A stretch of DNA of 64,000 nucleotides from the NCBI RefSeq assembly GCF_900698845.1, contig NZ_LR217692.1:248001-312000 (forward strand), in the 5' to 3' direction. Under the pieces are notes generated by a model, which saw nothing but the letters and a program-made list of their open reading frames with translations, was not told the origin of the DNA and did not search any database. The position numbers were made by a program, and so were the translations under genes. The DNA is from Buchnera aphidicola (Cinara cf. splendens/pseudotsugae 3390) (GTDB taxonomy: Bacteria > Pseudomonadota > Gammaproteobacteria > Enterobacterales > Enterobacteriaceae). Every line of letters begins with the position of its first letter. Position 1 is the stretch's first letter. Shown one piece after another: positions 27,322-37,815 of this stretch.

Positions 27322-28719
27322 TCAAAAATCCGCATGTCCTACCGTTCTAGGAAAAGGAATAACTTCCCTAATATTATTAATTCCAGTAATAAATAATACT
27401 AATCTTTCTAATCCTAAACCAAAACCAGCATGCGGAACTGTTCCATATCTTCTTAAATCTTTATACCAGTCATAATTTTTATTATTTAATCCTATTTCTT
27501 GCATTCTATAATCCAAATAATCAATTCTATCTTCTCGTTCAGAACCTCCAATAATTTCACCTACTTGTGGAATTATCACATCAAAAGCAGCAACCGTGTT
27601 ATTATCATCATTTACTCGCATATAAAATGCTTTTAATTTCTTCGGATAATTTTGTATTATTACTGAAGATTTGAAATGATTATTTACTAAATATTTTTCT
27701 TGTTTAGAAGATAAATCTTTTCCCCACAATATATCTTCATCAAAAATATTTTTATTTTTTAACAAAATATCTATAATTTCAGTATATTCTACATGTATAA
27801 AATTAATTTCTAAGAATTTATTTAATCGATGAATAATAGTATTATCAATTTTTTTTTGTAAAAAAAGTAATTCTGACATACAATTATTTAACACATCCGC
27901 AACAGAATTTTTCAATAACTGTTCAGCAAAAACTGATATATCATTAATATCTGAAAAAGATTTTTCTACTTCTAACATCCAGAATTCAGTTAAATGTTTT
28001 TTTGTATTAGAATTTTCAGCTCTAAATGTAGGACCAAAAGAATATACTTTAGATAAAGCGCAAGCGTAAGATTCTAAAGTTAATTGACCGGAAACAGTTA
28101 AAAAAACCTTTTTTTTAAAAAATTCATTGTTTTTTCTTATGTAATTGATTTTACTATTAACATTATTATCATCTAGCATAGATACCCTAAACATAGATCC
28201 AGAACCTTCAGTATCAATACTAGTAATAATAGGAGTAGATACCCATAGATATCCAAAGTTATTTAAAAATTGATTTAATGACTGAAATACTGTATTTCTG
28301 ATTCTAGAAATTACTCCAATTAAGTTAGTTCGTGGACGTAAATGACAATAACTTCTAATATATTCAATACTGTGTTGTTTAGCAGACATAGGATATATAT
28401 CTGGATTATTTATCCATCCCAAAACTTTTATATGAAGAGCATAAATCTCATATATTTGCAAATTTCCTTTAGATAATTTCAAATGACCAGAAATTAAAAC
28501 TGAACAACCAATAGTTAACTTAACGATTTCTGTAAAATAATTACATAAAATTTTTTTTGCTATTACCTGTATTGTGGATGTAGAAGATCCGTCAGATACA
28601 GTTAAAAAAGATATTCCTATCTTAGAAAATCTATTATTGCGTATCCAACCATTAATAGTAATTAATTTATTTAAATGATTATTTTGTTTATAAATATCTA
28701 ATATAGAGATTTTGTTCAT
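27322..28719 (-). CDS. asnS: Asparaginyl-tRNA synthetase
   Basis: Class II synthetase charging tRNA-Asn. The start is set at ATG 28719: AGGA lies 7 bases upstream of it but only one base before the alternative ATG at 28725. This gives 465 residues (E. coli 466). The OB-fold domain contains INGWIRNNRFSKIGISFLTVSDGS near 20-40; the catalytic core has HLRPRTNLIG, TEGSGSMFRVS, motif 2 FRAENSNTKKHLTEFWMLE near 235-255, GEIIGGSEREDR and motif 3 GFGLGLERLV near 440. Intact and typical. Confidence 0.97.
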   Translation of the reverse strand: MNKISILDIYKQNNHLNKLITINGWIRNNRFSKIGISFLTVSDGSSTSTIQVIAKKILCNYFTEIVKLTIGCSVLISGHLKLSKGNLQIYEIYALHIKVLGWINNPDIYPMSAKQHSIEYIRSYCHLRPRTNLIGVISRIRNTVFQSLNQFLNNFGYLWVSTPIITSIDTEGSGSMFRVSMLDDNNVNSKINYIRKNNEFFKKKVFLTVSGQLTLESYACALSKVYSFGPTFRAENSNTKKHLTEFWMLEVEKSFSDINDISVFAEQLLKNSVADVLNNCMSELLFLQKKIDNTIIHRLNKFLEINFIHVEYTEIIDILLKNKNIFDEDILWGKDLSSKQEKYLVNNHFKSSVIIQNYPKKLKAFYMRVNDDNNTVAAFDVIIPQVGEIIGGSEREDRIDYLDYRMQEIGLNNKNYDWYKDLRRYGTVPHAGFGLGLERLVLFITGINNIREVIPFPRTVGHADF

Positions 28720-29356
28720 AATCATGTCCTATTTTATGGTATATATATTTTAATGATATATATACAATTTAATATGATGATGTTACACACATTTTTATAT
28801 ATATCAATCTTTATCAACTCCATATTAATATCATGAATCTAGGCTTACATATATTAATACAAAAAATCAAAATAATAAAATCAAATATCTATCAGAATAA
28901 TTCAAAATTTAAAAAAATCATGTATTTTATATTAAAAGTAACACTTTATTATTAATAAATATTTATCTAATTTTCTATTCAATTAAAATATTAACTTATT
29001 AAACTTATTAATATTTAACTGTAAAATATAAAATATTTATTTTTAATAAAAAAATTTATATAAAATAAATTGTATTTATTTTACAATAAACTTTGTATTA
29101 ATTTAAATAACAAAACTAAATAAAAAAACTATAAAACTTTTAATAAAAAATAAAAACTATATTATTATGCAATTATATAATAAAAACTATTTTTTTACGT
29201 CAATTTTGTACACTTTTGATAACAAGACAACTATTATACATATAATAAAAACAATTTAAACATAGATCATATTAGTATATATTTAATATAATAATGAAAA
29301 TTACATAAAAATAGTGTAATCTTTTAAGAATCTATTTAAAAATGATTTAAAAAATA
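28720..29356. other. Gene-free region between asnS and trhO
   Basis: A 637-base AT-rich interval upstream of asnS. It should contain the asnS promoter. I see no relic of a gene and no strong structure. Confidence 0.55.
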
Positions 29357-30322
29357 CTACATAATGTTATGCAATTGATTTTTACAATCTACACAACAAC
29401 ACGAATTTAATTTAACCGAACATCTTTTACATTGAATAAATAAATGATGACAAGAATCATTGAAACAATTTATATGATTACGATTAGTATATTTTTGACA
29501 ATTTATACATATAGAAAAAACATCATTAGTAATTTTTTTTGATAAACGCGCATCAAAAACAAAAATTTTTCCTTTAAAATAATTAGGTAAATTATATTTT
29601 TTAACTTGTTTAATATAACTTAAAATTCCCCCATATATATGATATACATGAGAAAAACCATAATGTTTTAATAAAGCAGTGGATTTTTCACAACGTACAC
29701 CGCCTGTACAATACATTACAATTTTTTTATTTCTATACGGTTCTATATACTTAGGTAATTTTTTCAATTGATCACGAAAAGTTCGTGCAGGTACAGTTAA
29801 TGCATTACTAAAATGCCCAATTTCATATTCATAATCATTGCGCATATCAAAAAAAATATAGTCTTTATCAAGAAAACATTTATTTACTAAAAATGCATTT
29901 AAATATGTACTTTTTTTACATTTAAAAAAATAAAAATTTTTAATATTACTAAATACAATTTGTTTTTTAATTTTTATTCTTAAATCCCAAAAAGCCATTT
30001 GTTTGTTTTCAAAAGTATAATTTATATACATTTTTTTAGTTTTTATATCAATTTTTTTAAAAAATCGAGCAATATATTTATATTTTGCAAAAGGAATACT
30101 AATTGTAGCGTTTATTCCTTCTTTAGCAATATAAATTCTACCTAAAATACTTTTATTTTCTAAATGTAATTTTAGAAAAAAAAACAATTTTAAAGGATCA
30201 ACAACATAAAAATATTTATAAAAAGATAAAATAACCCGTTTATTATTAATAGAATGCAAATAAATATTTTTTAAATACATATCTGAAGAAAATTTTATAA
30301 TTTTACACACAGTAACAACCAA
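29357..30322 (-). CDS. trhO: tRNA uridine-34 hydroxylase TrhO (YceA)
   Basis: Rhodanese-fold enzyme that hydroxylates U34 of certain tRNAs. About 320 residues (E. coli 350). The N-terminal domain has SFYKYF and GRIYIAKEGINATISIP; the rhodanese domain has FFDMRNDYEYEIGHF and the active-site loop MYCTGGVRCEKS; a Cys-rich C-terminal module (CINCQKY, CHHLFIQCKRC, CCCVDC) is kept. The final charged tail of E. coli is missing. The start is uncertain: homology extends upstream of the first ATG (30280), so a GTG at 30310 or a TTG at 30322 is likely; no clear ribosome site decides. It follows valS on the same strand after 86 bases. Confidence 0.9.
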   Translation of the reverse strand: MVVTVCKIIKFSSDMYLKNIYLHSINNKRVILSFYKYFYVVDPLKLFFFLKLHLENKSILGRIYIAKEGINATISIPFAKYKYIARFFKKIDIKTKKMYINYTFENKQMAFWDLRIKIKKQIVFSNIKNFYFFKCKKSTYLNAFLVNKCFLDKDYIFFDMRNDYEYEIGHFSNALTVPARTFRDQLKKLPKYIEPYRNKKIVMYCTGGVRCEKSTALLKHYGFSHVYHIYGGILSYIKQVKKYNLPNYFKGKIFVFDARLSKKITNDVFSICINCQKYTNRNHINCFNDSCHHLFIQCKRCSVKLNSCCCVDCKNQLHNIM

Positions 30323-30408
30323 TTTATTTTAAAAACTCAATTAGTATAATATATACATATAAAAAATACCATAATTTAATATAATATGTATATATCATAA
30401 AAAAATAT

Positions 30409-33276
30409 TCATACTAATATTTGTTGTAATAAAATTTTTTTTTGATTATTAATTTTATACAACGAATTTTGAAGATTCAATAACAAGTGTCGTTTTTTTA
30501 ATATGAAAGATGTAGGTGCATTTTTTAAAAATTTTTTATTTACCAATAAATTTTCAGTCGTGTTAACTTTAACCTCAATAGATTGAATTTTTTTGTTTAA
30601 CCTATTAACTTCTATATTTATATTTAATTTAGCATCCAGTATAATAAATATTTCTACATCATCAATAATTCGTATTATAGCAGGAGGTAGTTTGTCAGTT
30701 AATTCAATTTCCATTAAACAATCTAGATAAGCAATTTTTTTTAACAGACTATTATGTTCTAATAAAAAAATTTTTTTTTGTAAAGGAACATTTTTAAAAT
30801 ATACTTTTAATAATGTAGTATGTTTAACTTTTGTATCAATTCGAATAAATCGTAAAACAGAAATAATCTTTTTAAACCAAGATATAAATTTAACAACAAT
30901 TCTATTATTTAGTGAAATGTCATATTGAGGAATAGGATTCAAAATAATAGATGCATCAAATATTGTATTTAGCTTATCTAAAATATTCCAAATATATATT
31001 GTAATAAACGGTATTATAGGATGCATTAAAAGAATTAAAGAACTTAAAATTTGAAATAAAGTATTTTTAATTAATTTCTTTTCATATTTTGAACCATTAT
31101 ACAAAATAGGTTTAATCATTTCTAAATATTGATCACAAAAAGTATGCCATACAAATTTATACAATAATGATGATAAATGATCAAATCTAAATGATTTCAA
31201 AAAAAAATGATATTTTTTAATAACATTGTTAAATTTTGAATAAATCCACTTATCTAACAATACAGTAGAAAAAATTTTTTTTGTAAATACATTATTTTTA
31301 ATATTGTTAATAACAAAACGACTAGCATTCCAAAGTTTATTACAAAAATTTTGATATCCTTTTAATCTATTCATATCCCAATGAATATTTCTACTCGTAG
31401 AAGCTAAAGATAAAAAAGTATATCGTAAAGCATCAATACTGTGTGAAGAAATACCTTGTGGGAAATTTTTTATAGTATTTTTTTTAATAAAATCAAATTT
31501 TTTCGAATGAATTAAATTATTTGTTCTTTTTTTAATTAATTTTTTTAAGCTAATTCCATCAATAATGTCTAAGGGGTCTAAAACATTACCGTAGGATTTA
31601 GACATTTTTCTGCCATGTTCATCTCGTATTAATCCAGTTATATATACTTTTTTAAAAGGAATTTGAGGTTTTCCATATTTATCCTTAATGATATGTACAG
31701 TTAACATAATCATACGAGCAATCCAAAAAAAAATAATATCAAAACCACAAACTAAAACATCAGTTGGATGAAACATCTCTAATTTCTTTTTATCTTTTGG
31801 CCAACCTAAACCAGCAAACGTCCATAAGCTAGAAGAAAACCAAGTGTCTAGTACATCAGGATCTTGTATTAAAAGTACTTTTTTATCTAAAGAATATTTT
31901 TTTCTAATAGATTTTTCATTTTTTCCTACATAAACATTGTCTTTTTTATCATACCATATCGGAATTCTATGTCCCCACCATAATTGACGTGAAATACACC
32001 AATCTTGAATATTATTCATCCAGGATAAAAACATATTTTTATATTGTTTCGGTACAAAAATAATTTTTTTTTCTTCTACAGACCTAATAGCTTCCTTGGA
32101 TAAAAATTTAGTACTCAAATACCACTGGTTGGTTAATCTAGGTTCTAAAATTACTTCGCTTCTATCACCATATGGCATAGTACCTATCCGGGTACTAGAT
32201 TTTTTTAATAAATTTAGTTGATTTAATAATAATAAAATTTTTTCTCGTGCAATAAAACGATCTAAATTTCGCAAATTTTTAGGAACAAAATTATCAATTA
32301 TATTAATATATTTCCCTTTATAATTAAAAATATTTAATTTTTTTAATACTTTTCCGCTTTTTGAAAAAATATCAATCATAGGTAACTTATTACGTATACC
32401 AATTTCATAATCATTAAAATCATGAGCAGGTGTTACTTTCATACATCCAGTACCTTTAGTCATATCAATTGAATCATCACTGATTACTGGAATAATGCGA
32501 TTTACGATAGGAACTATAACGTGACTACCGATATATTTTTTATATCTTACATCTTGTGAATGAACAGCTAAAGCTGTATCTCCTAATAATGTTTCTGGTC
32601 GTGTAGTAGCAACAGTTAGACTCTTTTTATCAAATGAATCTATATTATCACATTCAGATGTTAAAAAATATTTTATATACCACATTGTGTTATTACTAAC
32701 ACGATTTTCGACTTCTAAATCAGAAACTACAGTTTTAAATTTTGGATCCCAATATACTAATTTCTTATGCCTATAAATCAATCCTTCTTTATACAACATA
32801 ATAAAAACTTTATTAATAGCTTTTGAAAAATCAGAATCTAACGTAAAACGAATAGTGTTCCAATCAATCAAATGACCTAATCTTTTTATTTGGTTAAACA
32901 TAATCAATTCTGATTTTTTTTTCCAAGTATAAACTTTATTTATAAATTCTTCTCTAGAATATGCATTCTTATTCTTTCCTTCTTGAATTAATAAATTTCT
33001 TTCTACTACCATTTGTGTTGCAATGCCGGCATGATCTGTTCCTAATTGTAGTAGTGTATTTTTTCCAGACATGCGTTGATATCGCGTTATTACGTCCATG
33101 ATAGTCTGCTGAAATGCATGACCCATATGTAAATAACCAGTTATATTTGGTGGAGGGACCATAATACAAAAATTTTTATTTTTTATATTGTTATAGTTAT
33201 AATTAATACACTGATTTGTATTCCAGTATTTTTGTATTTTTTTTTCTATTAAGTTAAAATTATAATTTTTATCCAT
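30409..33276 (-). CDS. valS: Valyl-tRNA synthetase
   Basis: Class I synthetase charging tRNA-Val, with an editing domain that removes mischarged threonine. The product has 955 residues (E. coli 951). The HIGH-type motif is PPPNITGYLHMGHAF near residue 40-54; the editing domain has TTRPETLLGDTALAVH near 225 and GTGCMKVTPAHDFNDYEIG near 275; WWGHRIPIWY near 425; the KMSKS loop is DEHGRKMSKSYGNVLDP near 555. A C-terminal coiled coil (about 890-955) binds the tRNA corner. Intact, with Lys/Ile enrichment in the anticodon-binding domain. Confidence 0.97.
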   Translation of the reverse strand: MDKNYNFNLIEKKIQKYWNTNQCINYNYNNIKNKNFCIMVPPPNITGYLHMGHAFQQTIMDVITRYQRMSGKNTLLQLGTDHAGIATQMVVERNLLIQEGKNKNAYSREEFINKVYTWKKKSELIMFNQIKRLGHLIDWNTIRFTLDSDFSKAINKVFIMLYKEGLIYRHKKLVYWDPKFKTVVSDLEVENRVSNNTMWYIKYFLTSECDNIDSFDKKSLTVATTRPETLLGDTALAVHSQDVRYKKYIGSHVIVPIVNRIIPVISDDSIDMTKGTGCMKVTPAHDFNDYEIGIRNKLPMIDIFSKSGKVLKKLNIFNYKGKYINIIDNFVPKNLRNLDRFIAREKILLLLNQLNLLKKSSTRIGTMPYGDRSEVILEPRLTNQWYLSTKFLSKEAIRSVEEKKIIFVPKQYKNMFLSWMNNIQDWCISRQLWWGHRIPIWYDKKDNVYVGKNEKSIRKKYSLDKKVLLIQDPDVLDTWFSSSLWTFAGLGWPKDKKKLEMFHPTDVLVCGFDIIFFWIARMIMLTVHIIKDKYGKPQIPFKKVYITGLIRDEHGRKMSKSYGNVLDPLDIIDGISLKKLIKKRTNNLIHSKKFDFIKKNTIKNFPQGISSHSIDALRYTFLSLASTSRNIHWDMNRLKGYQNFCNKLWNASRFVINNIKNNVFTKKIFSTVLLDKWIYSKFNNVIKKYHFFLKSFRFDHLSSLLYKFVWHTFCDQYLEMIKPILYNGSKYEKKLIKNTLFQILSSLILLMHPIIPFITIYIWNILDKLNTIFDASIILNPIPQYDISLNNRIVVKFISWFKKIISVLRFIRIDTKVKHTTLLKVYFKNVPLQKKIFLLEHNSLLKKIAYLDCLMEIELTDKLPPAIIRIIDDVEIFIILDAKLNINIEVNRLNKKIQSIEVKVNTTENLLVNKKFLKNAPTSFILKKRHLLLNLQNSLYKINNQKKILLQQILV

Positions 33277-34241
33277 AGTCTTACTACATCTATTCAGTTA
33301 TTTAAAATTACACAATATATTATATTAACAGTCAAAAATCAGAAAATATTCTTTATTTTATACATTATATGTTAAACAATACATTTAATAAATATTAATA
33401 AAAATTTTTCAAAATAGTTATTTATAAAAACATAAATTTTATAAAATAAAAGTTTCTAATATTTAAACTTTATATTTAATAAATATCTTATTTTAAAAAA
33501 AAGTTTAATTGTTATTTTTATAAAAATCTGATTATAGTTGTTATATATATTTTATTTAAAATTATAAATACCAAATTAATATTTAACCACATAAAGTTAT
33601 ATTCAAAAAAATTATTTAATTTAAAACTATGTTATTTTATTTTTAAAAAAAATAAAAGTATTATTTGATAATTTTAAGACATAATATTTATATTTTTAAT
33701 TTATATAGTTAACTATTTTGTAAATTAAAAAATTATTTTATTAATATTATATTAATATTTAAAAAAACCATAATTTATATATATAATGACATTAATAATA
33801 CTTTATTTTATATATAAAAGTGTATTGTAAAACATAACGATTTTATTATCAATTAATTAAAAAAATAGATGCATGAAAATATATTCAAGTTTAAAAATAT
33901 TTTTGAGATATAAATAATCAAAAAAATAATTACATAGGTAAAAATATATCAAAAATATTCTGTATACTGTATGCTGTATATATATAAAAAATATTAATAA
34001 AAAATTTTAATAATAGTATCTTTAATATTTAAAAATTATTAATATTTTATATTAAAATGTTTAATATTATATAAATACCAAAAGTACTCTAAAATTTAAA
34101 ATTTTTATAAATATAAATCAATATATAATCTAAAAAGCATATTTTTTAAGTGCATAAAAACAATCACCGTTTATAAAGCATAAAATAACATATAATTTAC
34201 TTGTTTATTAACAAAAAAGTTGTATACATACAGGATGTATA
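33277..34241. other. Gene-free region between valS and argF
   Basis: A 965-base divergent interval. pepA and holC lie beside valS in other enterobacteria, so this is probably their remains plus promoters for valS and argF (inference). No frame, tRNA or strong hairpin was found. Confidence 0.6.
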
Positions 34242-35267
34242 ATGAAAACACTATATAAAAAAAGTTTTTTACAATTTTCAGATTTTACACAAGAAGAAAT
34301 TTTATATTTAATTAAATTATCTGGATTTGTAAAAAACCAAAAAAATAAAAAAAAAGAAAAAAAATACTTAAAAGGAAAAAAAATAGTATTAATTTTTGAA
34401 AAACAATCTACTAGAACTAGATGTGCTTTCGAAATAGCTGCTAATGATCAAGGTGCCTATACTACATATATTGGTCCTCATGATACTCATATTGGATATA
34501 AAGAATCTATTCAGGATTCTGCAAAAATACTAGGTACAATATATGATGGAATACAGTACAGAGGTTATGATGATAAAGTTCTTCATGACTTTAAAAAATA
34601 TTCCAATAAACCGGTTTGGAACGGTTTGACTAATACTTTCCATCCTACTCAAATTTTAGCAGATTTATTTACCATGAAAGAAATCTATCCTAATAAAAAA
34701 TTACAAAAAATAAGATGTGCATATATAGGAGACGCTCAAAATAATATAGCAAATACACTTTTAGACGCAGCTACTTTTATGAATTTAAAAATAAATATTG
34801 TATCTCCTAAAATATATCAACCTAAAAAAAATTTTTTATTAAATTTGAATAAAAAAAGAAAAAAAAATACCAATATTTTGTATACTGATAATATTGAGAA
34901 AGGTGTAAAAAACGTTGATTTTATTTATACTGATGTATGGGTTTCTATGGGAGAAAAAAAAAGTGCTTGGGAAAAAAAAATAAAAACACTATATCCTTAC
35001 CAAGTTAATCAAAAAATATTAGATATGACAGAAAACCCTAATATTAAGATACTGCATTGTTTACCAGCGTTACACGATAAACAATCTTCTTTAGGATTAG
35101 AAATTCATAATATATTCAATATCAAAAATGGATTAGAAATTAGTAATGACGTTTTTAATTCTAATTTTAATATCAGTTTTCAACAATCAGACAATCGATT
35201 GCATACAATTAAAGCTCTATTAATATCATGCTTATCAAAAAAAATTTTTTTTAAAAGTAAAAACTAA
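34242..35267 (+). CDS. argF: Ornithine carbamoyltransferase
   Basis: Joins ornithine and carbamoyl phosphate to citrulline in arginine synthesis. The 341 residues (E. coli ArgF/ArgI 334) carry the carbamoyl-phosphate site KQSTRTRCAFE near 52-62, the HPTQ loop in TFHPTQILADL near 132-142, YTDVWVSMGE near 230 and the ornithine loop HCLPALHD near 272-279. Whether it descends from argF or argI cannot be told here. A ribosome site (AGGA) lies upstream of the ATG. ridA follows after about 75 bases, the neighbourhood known for argI-yjgF in enterobacteria. Confidence 0.95.
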   Translation: MKTLYKKSFLQFSDFTQEEILYLIKLSGFVKNQKNKKKEKKYLKGKKIVLIFEKQSTRTRCAFEIAANDQGAYTTYIGPHDTHIGYKESIQDSAKILGTIYDGIQYRGYDDKVLHDFKKYSNKPVWNGLTNTFHPTQILADLFTMKEIYPNKKLQKIRCAYIGDAQNNIANTLLDAATFMNLKINIVSPKIYQPKKNFLLNLNKKRKKNTNILYTDNIEKGVKNVDFIYTDVWVSMGEKKSAWEKKIKTLYPYQVNQKILDMTENPNIKILHCLPALHDKQSSLGLEIHNIFNIKNGLEISNDVFNSNFNISFQQSDNRLHTIKALLISCLSKKIFFKSKN

Positions 35268-35343
35268 AAGACATATTTTTATACTCTATGTTCAAAATAT
35301 AACTTACATAAAACAAATCACTACAAAAATAATGGAGAAGTTT

Positions 35344-35733
35344 GTGTCAAAAAAAAAATATGTTTTAAATACTGTATTTGGACCATATTCTTCTGTTATA
35401 CGAACAAAAGATTTATTTTTCATTTCAGGTCAAATTCCAGTAAACAAAAAAACAGGAATAATACCTAAGTATATATCAGATCAAACTACTTTAGCTTTAC
35501 AAAATATAAATTTAATATTACACGAAAATTATTTAAGTATACAAAATATTGTTAAAATCACTATTTTTACAACCCAAATGGATAAATTAAAAGAAATTAA
35601 TTTATCCTATCAAAAATTTTTCAACAAATATACTAACCAATATCCTGCACGATCATGTATAGGAATATCAGAACTACCTCAAAAAGTATCTATAGAAATT
35701 GAAGCAATAGCATCTGTATTATATAAAAAATAA
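35344..35733 (+). CDS. ridA: Enamine/imine deaminase RidA
   Basis: Hydrolyses reactive enamines and imines such as 2-aminoacrylate released by PLP enzymes, protecting branched-chain amino acid synthesis. It has 129 residues from GTG 35344 (E. coli 128). Motifs are LFFISGQIPVN near 25-35 and ARSCIGISELPQKVSIEIEAIA near 100-120, including the catalytic Arg. An in-frame ATG at 35332 is possible, but GGAG lies inside that frame six bases before the GTG, and the GTG also gives the family length. It follows argF on the same strand and converges on deaD. Confidence 0.92.
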   Translation: MSKKKYVLNTVFGPYSSVIRTKDLFFISGQIPVNKKTGIIPKYISDQTTLALQNINLILHENYLSIQNIVKITIFTTQMDKLKEINLSYQKFFNKYTNQYPARSCIGISELPQKVSIEIEAIASVLYKK

Positions 35734-35734
35734 A

Positions 35735-35753
35735 TATGCCACTACGTGGCATA
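35735..35753. terminator. Hairpin between convergent ridA and deaD
   Basis: TATGCCAC (35735-35742) pairs with GTGGCATA (35746-35753) around a 3-base loop. It is GC-richer than its surroundings and sits between two convergent genes, so a bidirectional terminator is likely, although the flanking T run is weak. Confidence 0.65.
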
Positions 35754-35802
35754 AAATTAATAAATTAATTAGTTTTATAATCACTTACATTATACAAAAA
35801 AA

Positions 35803-37548
35803 TTAAAAAGTACGTTTAATATAATTTTTACGATTTCCGAAAGATAAAGATTTTTTATTTTCTCGTAATGATGAATATGCTATGAGCTTAATATTAATAG
35901 GTTTATTTAAAATACGTGTACGCAATAAACAAGCGAGTAACCTTTTAGAATGATTTTTAGGTAATTCAACAGTAGAATAAGTCGAAAATAATTTAATTGC
36001 TCCTATTAATCGACTACTAATATCTCCTTCATTAGCAATTGCTCCAACAATGTGACGTACTTCTATACCATCATTTTTACCAACTTCAATACGATATAAT
36101 GTCATATTTTCTGATTTCTTACGATCATGAATAAAACGAGAATTTGGATTTATTTTATTATTATTAAACTTACGTATATTATACGTACTCGTTGAAAAAC
36201 TATTATTAAAAGATAAAGATGAATAACGTTTATCTGGAGGAATAATTAAAGGTCGTTCACCTTGAACTAATTTTAATAAAGCTGCTGATAAATTTTCAAA
36301 ATTCCAACCATCTTTTAAATTTAATTTTGATAAAAGTAATTTATATGATTTTAAATCAGCACTATTTAATTGTTTTTGTATTTTTTCTGAAATAATTTGT
36401 AGTCTTTTCTGTATAACAAGTTCAGATTTTGGTAATTCTATCTCTTTAATAGGATGTTTAATAGTTCTTTCGATATTATTTAATAATCTGCGTTCACGAT
36501 ATTCAACAAATAATAAAGCCCTTCCCGTTCTTCCTGCTCGACCAGTACGACCAATACGATGAACATATGATTCGGAATCCATAGGTATATCATAGTTAAT
36601 AACAAAACTAATACGATCTACATCTAAACCACGCGCAGCAACATCTGTAGCAATCAATATATCTAGTTTTCCAGTCTTTAATCTTTCTAATGTTTGTTCC
36701 CGCAATGATTGATTCATATCACCGTTTAATGCCGCGCTATTATATCCATGCTTTTCTAACGCTTCTGAAACTTCTAAAGTAGCATTTTTAGTACGAACAA
36801 AAATAATGGTAGCAGAAAAATCTTCAACTTCTAAAAATCTAATTAAAGCATCAGTTTTTTTTCCACGTACAATCCAATAACTCTGTTGTATATCTGGACG
36901 TGTAATACCAGTAGATTGTATTTTTATTTCTTGTGGACTATTCATAAAACGCTTTGATATTCTACGAATTATATTAGGCATAGTAGCAGAAAATAAAGCT
37001 GTTTGATGTTTTTTAGGTATTTTAGACATAATATTTTCTACATCTTCTATGAAACCCATACGCAACATTTCATCAGCTTCATCCAAAACTAAACTATTTA
37101 AATTGACTAAATTTAATGTTCCACGTTTTAAATGATCTAACAAACGACCAGGTGTTCCTACAATAATTTGCGGTCCTTGTCTAAGAATTTGTAATTGAAT
37201 GTCATATCTTTGACCACCATACAATGCTAATACTTTAACGCCAAAAATATATCTAGAAAAATCAGAAAAAGCTTTTGCTACCTGTATGGCAAGTTCTCTA
37301 GTGGGGACTAGAACCAAGATTTGAGGATGTTTTAAAGAAACATCGATATTATTTAACAAAGGTAATGCGAAAGCAGCTGTTTTGCCGCTACCCGTTTGGG
37401 CCATCCCAAGTACATCCTTTCCTAATAATAGGTGAGGCATGCAAGCTAACTGAATTGGTGAAGGCTTTACATATCCTAATTGTTCTAAAGATTTAAGTAA
37501 ATGAGAATTAAGCCCAAAAATAGAAAAAGAATGATGAATTTGAGTCAT
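35803..37548 (-). CDS. deaD: DEAD-box RNA helicase DeaD (CsdA)
   Basis: ATP-dependent RNA helicase for ribosome assembly and mRNA turnover. The 581 residues (E. coli 629) contain the Q motif near 25-35, motif [12 protein letters not shown] near 47-57, Ia PTRELAIQ, Ib TPGRLLDHL, motif [13 protein letters not shown] near 155-165, [28 protein letters not shown] and [17 protein letters not shown] near 325-340. The C-terminal DbpA-like RNA-binding domain ([17 protein letters not shown] near 500) is kept, but the basic tail is short. It lies next to pnp, as in E. coli apart from the lost nlpI. Confidence 0.96.
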   Translation of the reverse strand: MTQIHHSFSIFGLNSHLLKSLEQLGYVKPSPIQLACMPHLLLGKDVLGMAQTGSGKTAAFALPLLNNIDVSLKHPQILVLVPTRELAIQVAKAFSDFSRYIFGVKVLALYGGQRYDIQLQILRQGPQIIVGTPGRLLDHLKRGTLNLVNLNSLVLDEADEMLRMGFIEDVENIMSKIPKKHQTALFSATMPNIIRRISKRFMNSPQEIKIQSTGITRPDIQQSYWIVRGKKTDALIRFLEVEDFSATIIFVRTKNATLEVSEALEKHGYNSAALNGDMNQSLREQTLERLKTGKLDILIATDVAARGLDVDRISFVINYDIPMDSESYVHRIGRTGRAGRTGRALLFVEYRERRLLNNIERTIKHPIKEIELPKSELVIQKRLQIISEKIQKQLNSADLKSYKLLLSKLNLKDGWNFENLSAALLKLVQGERPLIIPPDKRYSSLSFNNSFSTSTYNIRKFNNNKINPNSRFIHDRKKSENMTLYRIEVGKNDGIEVRHIVGAIANEGDISSRLIGAIKLFSTYSTVELPKNHSKRLLACLLRTRILNKPINIKLIAYSSLRENKKSLSFGNRKNYIKRTF

Positions 37549-37768
37549 GCAGAGTATAAGCCTCTTTATGTTACAATCACGACCAGTATACTACATCACT
37601 CATGATGAAAATTTTTATGTATTTTCATTAAAAATGTATGAACCGGCTAAATTGAATGTATATAAATTTTTTAAAAATAAAAGATATATTTAATACAATT
37701 AAAATACAAAAATACTGAACATAAAAAATAAACTAATAAAATTTATTATACAATAAATATTAGTAATA

Positions 37769-37785
37769 AGATAGTCCGTCTATCT
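37769..37785 (-). terminator. Weak hairpin after pnp
   Basis: AGATAG (37769-37774) pairs with CTATCT (37780-37785) around TCCGT, about 30 bases past the pnp stop on the minus strand, followed by a partial T tract. A weak candidate terminator. Confidence 0.35.
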
Positions 37786-37815
37786 GATAAAATCTATCAT
37801 ACATAATATATGAAT